From Verrucomicrobiia bacterium (GTDB lineage Bacteria; Verrucomicrobiota; Verrucomicrobiia; CAIQCK01), in contig JAOACV010000012.1 in the NCBI GenBank assembly GCA_026417675.1, positions 1-9,169 of the forward strand: 9,169 bases of DNA, written 5' to 3'. The notes under the pieces are model-generated. The model made no database searches, was not told the origin of the DNA, and worked only from the letters and a program-made list of their open reading frames with translations. This document shows positions 1 through 6,515 of the stretch, one piece after another; within the stretch, counting starts at the first letter, position 1, and every line of letters begins with the position of its first letter. A program made the position numbers and the translations under genes.

Positions 1-232
1 GCCGCTTCAACTCGATCGTTTCGGGAAAAAACAGCCCCGTGTCAATGGTGAACACCGGAAAGCGCAACCCCAGTTGTTTCGCCAAGTGCATAATCACCAG
101 ACCTGCGCCTTGAAAACTCGTCCCGATGGCCGCGCGCGGCCCGAACTTGTCCCAAGCCCATGCGAGCGCGGACTCCGTCGCCGCGCGCTCGAAGCGAATG
201 CTCAGTGATTGGATTTCCGCGGCGGCAAGCAT
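1..232 (-). CDS. cysH: Phosphoadenylyl-/adenylyl-sulfate reductase, N-terminal part (runs off window)
   Basis: This is the first 77 codons of a PAPS/APS reductase, which reduces activated sulfate to sulfite in the cytoplasm. Visible family features are the nucleotide-binding P-loop-like segment around residues 36-42 (IGTSFQGAG) and the downstream IDTGLFFPET segment (about 64-73). Both are typical of the PAPS reductase/adenine nucleotide alpha-hydrolase fold. The ATG at 230-232 was chosen because it lies five bases after the cysI stop (238-240), which fits tight operonic coupling. A TTG at 239-241 overlapping that stop is a possible alternative. The C-terminus is outside the window, so the catalytic Cys and the paired-cysteine motifs that separate APS from PAPS reductases cannot be checked, and the substrate is left open. 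Its position after cysI supports the sulfate-reduction role. Confidence 0.88.
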   Translation of the reverse strand, partial: MLAAAEIQSLSIRFERAATESALAWAWDKFGPRAAIGTSFQGAGLVIMHLAKQLGLRFPVFTIDTGLFFPETIELKR

Positions 233-237
233 GCAAT

Positions 238-1905
238 TCAAGGGTTCTGCTCCGTCCACAACACCCGCGCGACCCAGTCGCCGAACCGCTCGCCGGACAG
301 CCTCTCCTTCGCGTAACGGGCGAACAGAGGTCGCAGCTCGGTGACGATCTCCGAGGCTTTCACGTTGTCTTTCCAGAGCCGGCTCAACCGCGTGCTCGAT
401 TCGTTGCCGCCGAGCCAAATCTGGTAGCGGTCCGGCCCACGACCAACAAAACCGATCTCGGCCATATAGGGCCGCGCGCAACCGTTCGGGCAGCCGGTCA
501 TGCGAATGGTGATTGCTTCGTCGCTGACGCCAGCCCCCGCGAGCGCGGCTTCCAGGCGGGTGATCAGGCCCGGCAGGTATCGTTCGCTCTCCGCCAAGCC
601 CAGACCGCAAGTCGGCAACGAGACGCAGGCCATCGAAGCCCGGCGCAGGAGGCTGCCCTGATGATCGAGCCGCACGCCGTGTTCGGCCAAAGTTCGTGTA
701 ACAGCCTCGCGTTGGTCGGCCGCGATGTTGGCGAGAATGACGTTGTTGGCCGGCGTGAGGCGGATTTCGGGTCGAAACATTTCCACGACTTGGCGCAGCG
801 CGGTCTTCATTCGCCGGCCGTCCTCGTCTTTGATGCGGCCAGACTCGACGAACAAGCCGAGAAACCAACAACCATCAGCCTGTTGATGCCAGCCGAAGGC
901 ATCGCCTTGTCTGTCGAACTGGCACGGCTTTGCCGGCTCCAGCTTGAACCCGACGCGCCGTTCCAGTTCCTCGCGGAACCACGCCACGCCGCGCTCGGCA
1001 AGGACGTATTTGAGCCGTGCGTGCCGCCGATTGGCACGGTCGCCGAAATCGCGATGGATCGTCAGCACGCCTCGCGCGACCTCGACCACTTTGTCCGGCG
1101 TGAGGAAGCCAATGATGTCGGCCAGGCGCGGATAGGTTGCTTCATTGCCGTGGCTGCGGCCCATGCCGCCGCCGGCGGCGAGATTGAAGCCAGCCAGCGC
1201 GCCGTTCGCATCGGCGATGGCGATGAACCCGCAGCAGTTGGCCAGGACGTCCACGTCGTTCAGCGGCGGGATGGCGAAGGCGATCTTGAATTTCCGCGGC
1301 AGGTAGGTCTGGCCGTAGAGCGGGTCGCTGAACCCCTTGTTCGCCGGATCGTCGAGGTTGAGTTGGACGCCGTCAATCCAGATGGCGTGATAAGCCCTCG
1401 TGCGCGGCGCAAGCGCCAAGGCGACCTGCCGGGCAAGCTCCCGCACCTGCTGGCCGAGGCCGTTGGTCGCCGGCGCGGGCGGGGCTATGACGTTGCGGTT
1501 GTTGTCACCGCAAGCCGCGAGCGTGGTCAGCAGCGCGTCGTTGATGCCCTTGACCAGCGCGGCGAGATTCGACTTCACGACGCCGTGAAACTGAAAACTC
1601 TGACGTGATGTAACACGCAGCGTGCCGTTGCCGTAGCGCGTGGCCAGATCGTCGCAAGCCAGATACTGCGCCGGCGTCATCACACCGCCAGGGAGGCGCA
1701 GGCGCACCATGAAGATATGTTTCTTCTCCGGCCCGCGCACGTCGCGGTCGCGTTGCTGGTAGATGCCGTGGAACTTTAGAAACTGCTGGTCGTCGTCGGA
1801 GAAACGGTCGGCCTGCGCGTCAGCCAGCGTGCGGGCGATGGTTCCGGCGAGCGTGGGGCAGCTCTGCTTGAGCAGTTCATTGGGCGAAGGTGTCGCAGGG
1901 GTCAT
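238..1905 (-). CDS. cysI: Assimilatory sulfite reductase, hemoprotein (beta) subunit
   Basis: This 555-residue siroheme/4Fe-4S protein catalyses the six-electron reduction of sulfite to sulfide. The four cluster/siroheme cysteines are present in the family spacing: C427 and C433 (ACVSLPTC), C472 and C476 (TGCPNGC). Residues RKFK at 204-207 and NRN at 136-138 match the conserved basic positions that line the sulfite site in the Escherichia coli enzyme. The TSRQSFQFHG segment (99-108) and GGGMGRSHGN (near 245-254) are also characteristic. Length is close to the usual 560-570. The CPNGCARPYMAE context favours sulfite over nitrite reductase. No cysJ flavoprotein gene is seen, so the electron donor (NADPH-flavoprotein or ferredoxin) is unknown. 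The ATG at 1903-1905 has no clear Shine-Dalgarno sequence. The gene lies 57 bases after the DUF2061 gene and 5 bases before cysH, consistent with one transcript from cysK onward. Confidence 0.95.
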   Translation of the reverse strand: MTPATPSPNELLKQSCPTLAGTIARTLADAQADRFSDDDQQFLKFHGIYQQRDRDVRGPEKKHIFMVRLRLPGGVMTPAQYLACDDLATRYGNGTLRVTSRQSFQFHGVVKSNLAALVKGINDALLTTLAACGDNNRNVIAPPAPATNGLGQQVRELARQVALALAPRTRAYHAIWIDGVQLNLDDPANKGFSDPLYGQTYLPRKFKIAFAIPPLNDVDVLANCCGFIAIADANGALAGFNLAAGGGMGRSHGNEATYPRLADIIGFLTPDKVVEVARGVLTIHRDFGDRANRRHARLKYVLAERGVAWFREELERRVGFKLEPAKPCQFDRQGDAFGWHQQADGCWFLGLFVESGRIKDEDGRRMKTALRQVVEMFRPEIRLTPANNVILANIAADQREAVTRTLAEHGVRLDHQGSLLRRASMACVSLPTCGLGLAESERYLPGLITRLEAALAGAGVSDEAITIRMTGCPNGCARPYMAEIGFVGRGPDRYQIWLGGNESSTRLSRLWKDNVKASEIVTELRPLFARYAKERLSGERFGDWVARVLWTEQNP

Positions 1906-1962
1906 GGTTGGAAGGGGGTGTCAGATTCGCAACAAAGCTTGAGGATGACGGCTATGGTTGGC

Positions 1963-2190
1963 CTAGATTTCGTAGTCTTCCAGGTCCTTGACGCGCCCAA
2001 AAGAAAGGTGGTTCCAAATCCGTTCGTGGGCGTAATAAAGACCCGTCTTCGTCAGCAGCTCCAGAAAACCGATGGAGACAGCCATTTCAATCCGGCCCGT
2101 GACCAACCATGAAATGAGCATGGTGCTCACCGTGCCGGTGATCCGGTAGGAAACGGCCTTGGCGAGGCTGCGATAGTGTTTGTCCGGCAT
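1963..2190 (-). CDS. DUF2061-type small membrane protein
   Basis: This 75-residue protein has two predicted membrane helices (about residues 15-31 and 36-53) and a short charged, acidic C-terminal tail. The patterns KAVSYRITGT near the start and LLTKTGLYYAHERIW (about 45-59) match the DUF2061 family of small inner-membrane proteins, whose function is not known. The ATG at 2188-2190 is preferred over an upstream in-frame TTG (2218-2220) because a GGAG lies six bases before it. The gene sits between cysK (54-base gap) and cysI (57-base gap) on the same strand. From memory, relatives recur near sulfate-assimilation genes, so a role linked to sulfate uptake or sulfur metabolism is plausible, but this is inference from neighbours. 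The family call is fairly secure; the function is not. Confidence 0.82.
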   Translation of the reverse strand: MPDKHYRSLAKAVSYRITGTVSTMLISWLVTGRIEMAVSIGFLELLTKTGLYYAHERIWNHLSFGRVKDLEDYEI

Positions 2191-2196
2191 ACAGTT

Positions 2197-2200
2197 CTCC
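2197..2200 (-). promoter_or_regulatory. Ribosome binding site deciding the DUF2061 start
   Basis: Reading the minus strand, GGAG is followed by six bases (AACTGT) and then the ATG at 2188-2190. This spacing is good for a Shine-Dalgarno site. It supports the 75-residue form over the 85-residue form starting at TTG 2218-2220. Confidence 0.7.
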
Positions 2201-2244
2201 GCGGAAACCGCGCCGCGCAACCAGGGCGCGATTCCGATGCGCGC

Positions 2245-3207
2245 TCAGGTCTGCACCTGCTTGCGGGCCTCGTCGGCCAGGGCGGTGCTCAGGTATCGTT
2301 CGCCGGTGCTGCAACCTATGGTGACGATGAGCTTGCCCTTGTTCTCCGGGCGTTTGGCGACCTCTAGCGCGGCCCAAACGTTTGCGCCGGTGGAAATGCC
2401 GGCGAGAATGCCCTCCTCCAAGGCGAGCCGGCGTGCGGTCACAATCGCGTCCTCGTTGCTGACGGTGATGACGTCGTCCACGATCTGGAGGTTCAGGTTC
2501 TTCGGCACGAAGCCCGCGCCTGTGCCTTGAATCTTGTGCGGGCCGGGTTTGAGCGGTTCGCCATTGCGCGTCTGCGTGATGACCGGCGAATCCTTCGGCT
2601 CGACAGCGATGGCGCGGAAACTTTTCTTGCGCGACTTGATGACCTCGCTGACGCCGGTAATAGTGCCGCCGGTGCCGACGGCCGACACGAGGATGTCCGC
2701 TTTGCCGTCGGTGTCCTTCCAGATCTCCTCGGCGGTGGTTTTGCGGTGAATCTCCGGGTTGGCGGGGTTGTTGAACTGCTGCGGAATCCACGAGTCACTG
2801 ATTTCCCTGTTCAGTTCCTCCGCTTTCTTGATCGCGCCCTTCATGCCCTCGGCAGCCGGTGTCAGAACAAGCTGTGCGCCCAACAAAGCCAGCAAGGTGC
2901 GCCGCTCCAAACTCATGCTTTCCGGCATGGTCAGGATGAGCTTGTAACCGCGTGCGGCGGCTACGAAGGCCAGTGCGATGCCGGTATTGCCGGAGGTCGG
3001 CTCGATGATAGTGGTCTTCGCTGTCAGCCGGCCTTCGCGCTCGGCGGCGTCAATCATCGCAAAGCCGATGCGATCTTTGACACTGCCGAGCGGGTTGAAA
3101 AACTCGCCTTTGAGCGCAATGGTTGCATCCACGCCCGCCGCGATGCGGTTGAGTTTGATCAGTGGGGTGCGGCCCACAGTGCTGATGATGTCACGGTGAA
3201 TTGGCAT
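2245..3207 (-). CDS. cysK: Cysteine synthase A (O-acetylserine sulfhydrylase)
   Basis: This 320-residue fold-type II PLP enzyme makes cysteine from O-acetylserine and sulfide. The PLP lysine is K44 in NPLGSVKDR. The substrate-binding loop is PTSGNTG (70-76), the phosphate-binding loop is GTGGTITG (178-185), and the [12 protein letters not shown] segment (225-236) is diagnostic of CysK. GISTGAN (270-276) lies where the family usually has GISSGA. Full length, ordinary size. The ATG at 3205-3207 has AAGGA eight bases upstream. It is the first gene of the leftward sulfur operon and follows a promoter with a TTGACA box overlapped by a perfect palindrome. The Rrf2 regulator is divergent. In Bacillus subtilis CysK also acts as a co-sensor with the Rrf2 protein CymR; whether that holds here is inference. 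No cysE (serine acetyltransferase) is present in the window. Confidence 0.96.
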   Translation of the reverse strand: MPIHRDIISTVGRTPLIKLNRIAAGVDATIALKGEFFNPLGSVKDRIGFAMIDAAEREGRLTAKTTIIEPTSGNTGIALAFVAAARGYKLILTMPESMSLERRTLLALLGAQLVLTPAAEGMKGAIKKAEELNREISDSWIPQQFNNPANPEIHRKTTAEEIWKDTDGKADILVSAVGTGGTITGVSEVIKSRKKSFRAIAVEPKDSPVITQTRNGEPLKPGPHKIQGTGAGFVPKNLNLQIVDDVITVSNEDAIVTARRLALEEGILAGISTGANVWAALEVAKRPENKGKLIVTIGCSTGERYLSTALADEARKQVQT

Positions 3208-3232
3208 AGTTTGTTTCCTTTCGTTGTTGCAG

Positions 3233-3252
3233 GGAGTTTACGCATAAACTCC
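3233..3252. promoter_or_regulatory. Perfect 8-4-8 palindrome, candidate operator for the Rrf2 regulator
   Basis: GGAGTTTA (3233-3240), spacer CGCA (3241-3244), TAAACTCC (3245-3252): a perfect inverted repeat with 8-base arms. It covers the -10 box and most of the -35/-10 spacer of the cysK promoter and lies about 70 bases upstream of the divergent rrf2 start. The A+T-rich arms stand out against G+C-rich surroundings. Position and symmetry fit a dimeric repressor site. Assigning it to the adjacent Rrf2 protein is inference. As RNA it would lie upstream of or at the transcription start of cysK, so it is unlikely to be a terminator. Confidence 0.7.
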
Positions 3253-3262
3253 ATAATGTCAA
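3235..3262 (-). promoter_or_regulatory. Predicted sigma-70-type promoter of the cysK operon
   Basis: On the minus strand a consensus -35 TTGACA (3257-3262) is followed after 16 bases by TAAACT (3235-3240), which matches the -10 consensus at four of six positions. Transcription would begin near 3228, giving a short leader of about 20 bases that contains the AAGGA ribosome site of cysK. The leader is too short for a SAM riboswitch or T-box, which points to control by a DNA-binding protein at the overlapping palindrome. Confidence 0.65.
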
Positions 3263-3322
3263 CAGATATAGTAGAGATTTTTCTTGCCATTCACCCGCCT
3301 TGACGGCAATATTCCACCCGGC

Positions 3323-3784
3323 ATGAAACTCTCGTCCAAAGGCGAATACGCTCTGCGCGCCTTGATCGTGCTCGGCGAGAACTACGAGCGCGGCATCGTG
3401 CGCATCCAAACCATCTCCGAGCAGCAGCGCATCCCGAAGCGTTTCTTGGAGCAGATCCTCAACGATCTGAAGTCCGGCGGCTTTTTGGAGAGCCGGCGCG
3501 GCGTCGCCGGCGGTTACCGACTCGCTCGCCCGCCAGAGCAGATCACGCTGGCGGCGCTGATCCGGCACATTGAGGGGGCGCTGGTGCCGACGCCGGTGCT
3601 GAGCGAACAAGGACGGCGGACTATCCAACCCCCGAACGAAGCCCAAGCCGCCATTCGCAGCGTGATGAAAGAAGTCCGCGAAGCGATCCTGGAGATTCTC
3701 GACCGCGTGACCATCGCGGACTTGTGCGACCGGGTGCGGAGGTTGCGCAGCGAAGCCGGGATCGCGACCGACTACGTCATTTGA
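3323..3784 (+). CDS. Rrf2-family transcriptional regulator, CymR-like without Fe-S cysteines
   Basis: This 153-residue Rrf2 winged-helix regulator starts with the family signature MKLSSKGEYALRAL. The helix-turn-helix covers about residues 26-50 and the wing follows with RRGVAGGYRLARP (58-70). The C-terminal part contains a dimerisation-type helix (about 105-128). The only cysteine is C135; the segment around 88-105, where IscR-like members carry three cluster cysteines, has none, so an Fe-S cofactor is unlikely. This resembles CymR, the cysteine-metabolism repressor of Firmicutes, rather than IscR or NsrR. The ATG at 3323-3325 is used because the family begins at MKLS; an in-frame ATG at 3284 would add 13 unrelated residues. 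No strong ribosome site is visible. The gene is divergent from cysK and 13 bases upstream of a trans-sulfuration gene, so it probably controls both directions. The effector is unknown. Confidence 0.92.
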   Translation: MKLSSKGEYALRALIVLGENYERGIVRIQTISEQQRIPKRFLEQILNDLKSGGFLESRRGVAGGYRLARPPEQITLAALIRHIEGALVPTPVLSEQGRRTIQPPNEAQAAIRSVMKEVREAILEILDRVTIADLCDRVRRLRSEAGIATDYVI

Positions 3785-3797
3785 GAGGAAAGAACGC

Positions 3798-4952
3798 ATG
3801 AAGAACAAATCCCCTTCCGGCTTCCAGACCCGCGCCGTCCATGAAGGCCGTGGTTTCGGCGGCACCACCGGCGCAGTCATGCCGCCGGTGTTCATGACCT
3901 CGACTTTTGCCACCGGCAATCCGGACGGCTTCGACTACACCCGCTCTGGCAACCCGAACTTCCGCCTGCTCGAATCCAGCGCGGCGTCGTTGGAAGGCGC
4001 GCGCTTCGCCACCTGTTTCGCCAGCGGCGTCTCGGCCATCACGGCCGTGGTCTCCACGCTCCAGAGCGGGGATCTTGTGCTCGCCGAGGAAAACGTTTAT
4101 GGCTGCACCTATCGGCTCTTCGAAAAGGTCTTTGCCAAGTTCGGCGTTGAGGTGCGCTACAGCGACTTCACCCAGCCGTCCAACTGGGAGCAGATCAAGC
4201 GGCTTCGCCCCGCGCTGGTGTGGATCGAAAGCCCCACCAACCCGCTGCTGAAGATCGTGGACATTGCTGGCATCAGTTGGGTCGCTGCGACTGTCGGCGT
4301 GCCAGTGGTGGTGGATAACACCTTCGCGTCACCCTACCTCCAGCGCCCGCTTGAACTCGGCGCGACGCTCTCGCTCTCCTCCACCACTAAATACGTCAAC
4401 GGCCACAGCGATTGTCTTGGTGGCATCGTGGCAACCAACGACGCCGTGTGGCACAACAAGATGGTCTTCGCCCAGAAGGCGCTGGGCCTGCAGCCGTCGC
4501 CGTTCGACGCTTGGCTCACCACGCGCGGCCAGCGCACGCTCGCCCTGCGCATGGAGCGCCATTGTGCTAACGCCCTTGCGCTCGCCCGCTGGCTGGAGAA
4601 ACGCAAAGGCGTCCGGTGGGTCCGCTATCCCTTCCTGCCGAGCCATCCGCAATACAAGCTCGCCCGCCGGCAGATGAAAGCCGGCTCCGGCATCGTCACG
4701 GCGGAATTGGCTTGCTCCGCCAAAAGCGCGCTTGCGTTCTGCAGGCGGCTGAAGCTCTTCACGCTCGCCGAAAGCCTCGGCGGCGTGGAGAGCCTCGTCT
4801 GCCATCCCGCCACCATGACCCACGCCTCCGTGCCGCCGGTGGTCCGCCGCAAGGTGGGCATCGGCGACCGTCTCATCCGGCTCTCCGTCGGGACCGAAGA
4901 CGTCGCCGATTTGCTGCGTGACCTTGATGAGGCGTTCGCAGGGTTGTCCTGA
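3798..4952 (+). CDS. metB: Cystathionine gamma-synthase/lyase-type PLP enzyme (Cys/Met metabolism family)
   Basis: This 384-residue fold-type I PLP enzyme belongs to the trans-sulfuration family. Active-site residues are all visible: Y47 and R49 (YTRSGNP) binding PLP phosphate of the neighbouring subunit, the FASGVSA turn (74-80), Y101 stacking on the cofactor, D173 (VVDNTF), the PLP lysine K198 in SSTTKYVNGHSD, the ESLGGVESLVCHPATMTHAS segment (325-343), and R361 (IRLSVGTED) for the substrate carboxylate. The numbering K198/Y101/R361 coincides with E. coli cystathionine gamma-synthase. Cystathionine gamma-lyase, beta-lyase or O-acetylhomoserine sulfhydrylase cannot be excluded from sequence alone, so the symbol is provisional. 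AGGA lies eight bases before the ATG. The gene follows rrf2 by 13 bases and its TGA overlaps the next ATG by one base (TGATG), implying co-translation with the following paralogue. Confidence 0.85.
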   Translation: MKNKSPSGFQTRAVHEGRGFGGTTGAVMPPVFMTSTFATGNPDGFDYTRSGNPNFRLLESSAASLEGARFATCFASGVSAITAVVSTLQSGDLVLAEENVYGCTYRLFEKVFAKFGVEVRYSDFTQPSNWEQIKRLRPALVWIESPTNPLLKIVDIAGISWVAATVGVPVVVDNTFASPYLQRPLELGATLSLSSTTKYVNGHSDCLGGIVATNDAVWHNKMVFAQKALGLQPSPFDAWLTTRGQRTLALRMERHCANALALARWLEKRKGVRWVRYPFLPSHPQYKLARRQMKAGSGIVTAELACSAKSALAFCRRLKLFTLAESLGGVESLVCHPATMTHASVPPVVRRKVGIGDRLIRLSVGTEDVADLLRDLDEAFAGLS

Positions 4953-6409
4953 TGAGCGCGCGCGATCTGCTCCGAGAGCCTGTGTGGCGGGCCGAAGACC
5001 TTGGCCGGCCCTTGCCGGATTCCATCCATGCTGTCTCGGTGGCTCTGCCGCGATGGCAGGATGTCATCGGTTACGAAGAAAAGAAGCCTGAAGTCATGTC
5101 GCGGCTCAAGTGCGGCTATCCGCGCTTCGTCATTCATCCGCTGGTGGCAGAAGTGGCCTGGCAACTCGGCGGCGGCCAGCCATGCCTGCCGCTGCCATCG
5201 CCGCGCGCCGCGCAGTGGTGTCTGGACTTCGTCCGGCGAAATGCGGGCGAGAACGCCGCAGTGGTGGAGAAACGAGGATTTCACGGCGTCATTCCGGGCG
5301 AAACCGGCCAGCTTGCGCTCCGCGCATTCTGGCAGCACACGGGCCTGATCGTTTCCAGCCGGCAGGCCGAGGCGTGGCTGGCGGAGCGCGTCCCTTCCAG
5401 CGAAGACGAGGACGCGCGGCGCTCGTTGCGCCGGCAACTCGCCGGCCTTTACGATTGTGCCGAGGATGACGTGTTCCTCGCGCCGACCGGCATGGCCGCG
5501 CAGTTCGCCGCGTTGCAGGCCGTGATGCGGCGCAGCCCAGGCCGGCCCACGGCCCAACTCGGCTTTCCCTATGTGGACACGCTGAAGCTCCAACAGAAGC
5601 TCGGCGCTGGCGCGGTGCTGCTCCATGATCTGCGATCCATCGCCTCCGACCTGCGAAGATTCATACAGCGGCAACCGCTGGCGGCCTGCTTCTGCGAGAT
5701 TCCCGGCAACCCGTTGCTCGGCTCCGCCGATTTGCGCGTCATCGGGCCGCTGTTGCGGGAGCATCGCGTGCCGCTGGTGGCCGATGACGTCGTGGCCACG
5801 CCGATCAACGTGGACCTCAGCGGCTATGCCGACCTGATCGCCACCAGCCTCACCAAATACGTCGTCGGCACCTGCGACGCGATGGGCGGCGCGCTCATTT
5901 GCAACCCGCGCTCGCCACTCCACGCCGAGCTAAGACCCATCGTGGCCGCGCAGCACGAGGAATTGCTCTGGGGCGAGGATGCGCGCGTGCTCGACGCGCA
6001 AGCGCGGAGCATCCAGGAGCGGATGAAGCGGCACAACGCCAACGGCCTGTTGATCGCCGAGCGATTGCGCCGGCATCCGGCTGTCGAGAAGGTCTGGTAT
6101 CCTAAATGGGAATTTGCCGAGGCCTACGAAGCCGTGCGCCGGCCCGGCGGCGGTTGGGGATCGGTGGTGACCTTCCTGCCGAAGAACGCCGAGACAGCCT
6201 CGCCGCGCATCTACGACGAACTGGCCGTCTGCAAAGGCCCCAGCCTCGGCGCCATCTTCACCCTCGCCTGTCCGTTCACCCTGCTGGCCCACTACACCGA
6301 ACTCGACTGGGCCGAAACCTGCGGCGTCTCGCGCTATCTCATCCGCGTCTCGGTCGGTTTGGAAGACCCGGAAGACTTGTGGCGGCGGTTCGACAGCGCG
6401 TTGAAGTGA
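4952..6409 (+). CDS. Large cystathionine gamma-synthase-like PLP enzyme, fungal Str2-type architecture
   Basis: This 485-residue Cys/Met-metabolism PLP enzyme is about 100 residues longer than its upstream neighbour. Core residues align with that neighbour: Y56-P-R58 for the Y-x-R motif, the APTGMAAQ turn (177-184), Y207, EIPGNPLL (249-256), D278, the PLP lysine K302 in SLTKYVVGTCD, and R465 (IRVSVGLED). The extra length lies mainly between R58 and the 177-184 turn. The start, with HAVSVALPRWQDVIGYEE (26-43) and then LKCGYPRFVIHP (52-63), closely resembles what I recall of fungal Str2/Met-7 cystathionine gamma-synthases. The start ATG overlaps the upstream stop by one base. The enzyme is probably catalytically competent, with a cystathionine or homocysteine-forming reaction likely, but the substrate is not shown by the sequence. 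It could act alone or pair with the upstream enzyme in a heteromer or in a two-step pathway. Confidence 0.82.
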   Translation: MSARDLLREPVWRAEDLGRPLPDSIHAVSVALPRWQDVIGYEEKKPEVMSRLKCGYPRFVIHPLVAEVAWQLGGGQPCLPLPSPRAAQWCLDFVRRNAGENAAVVEKRGFHGVIPGETGQLALRAFWQHTGLIVSSRQAEAWLAERVPSSEDEDARRSLRRQLAGLYDCAEDDVFLAPTGMAAQFAALQAVMRRSPGRPTAQLGFPYVDTLKLQQKLGAGAVLLHDLRSIASDLRRFIQRQPLAACFCEIPGNPLLGSADLRVIGPLLREHRVPLVADDVVATPINVDLSGYADLIATSLTKYVVGTCDAMGGALICNPRSPLHAELRPIVAAQHEELLWGEDARVLDAQARSIQERMKRHNANGLLIAERLRRHPAVEKVWYPKWEFAEAYEAVRRPGGGWGSVVTFLPKNAETASPRIYDELAVCKGPSLGAIFTLACPFTLLAHYTELDWAETCGVSRYLIRVSVGLEDPEDLWRRFDSALK

Positions 6410-6423
6410 TAGCGTGGTGGCGC

Positions 6424-6440
6424 GCCCCGGCGGCCGGGGC
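6424..6440. terminator. G+C-rich hairpin in convergent intergenic region, possible terminator
   Basis: GCCCCGG (6424-6430), loop CGG, CCGGGGC (6434-6440) forms a perfect 7-bp stem 15 bases after the stop of the large PLP enzyme and between two convergent genes. There is no T-tract after it on either strand, so intrinsic termination is uncertain. A second short palindrome, GCCGCGCGGC (6477-6486), is followed by GTTTTT when read on the minus strand and could help end the opposing gene, but its stem is very short. Nothing else was seen in 6410-6515. Confidence 0.35.
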
Positions 6441-6515
6441 CGAGGATACGCAAGACGGCTGCCATGAGAGAAAAACGCCGCGCGGCTCCCAAACAACATG
6501 CCGGTAAAACCAAAC

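Noticed and set aside
160..1608. Long plus-strand open frame (482 codons) opposite cysI
   Set aside because: It is antisense to a clear cysI with all cluster cysteines. The product has no recognisable domain and the frame is a by-product of G+C-rich codon bias.
2087..2791. Minus-strand frame of 234 codons inside cysK
   Set aside because: Same strand, different frame as cysK; the product is Arg/His/Gly-rich with no domain, a typical shadow frame.
3284..3312. TTGCCA (3284-3289) and CAATAT (3307-3312) as the rrf2 promoter
   Set aside because: Spacing of 17 is right, but the -10 matches only three of six positions and the start of transcription would fall within a few bases of the ATG; not strong enough to list.
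3208..3322. Riboswitch or T-box leader for the sulfur genes
   Set aside because: The predicted cysK leader is only about 20 bases and the rrf2 side has under 100 bases with no structured aptamer-like pattern.
4625..5923. Long minus-strand open frame (432 codons) opposite the two PLP enzyme genes
   Set aside because: It spans the junction of two well-supported genes on the other strand, and its low-complexity Arg/Ala/Gly-rich product resembles no family.
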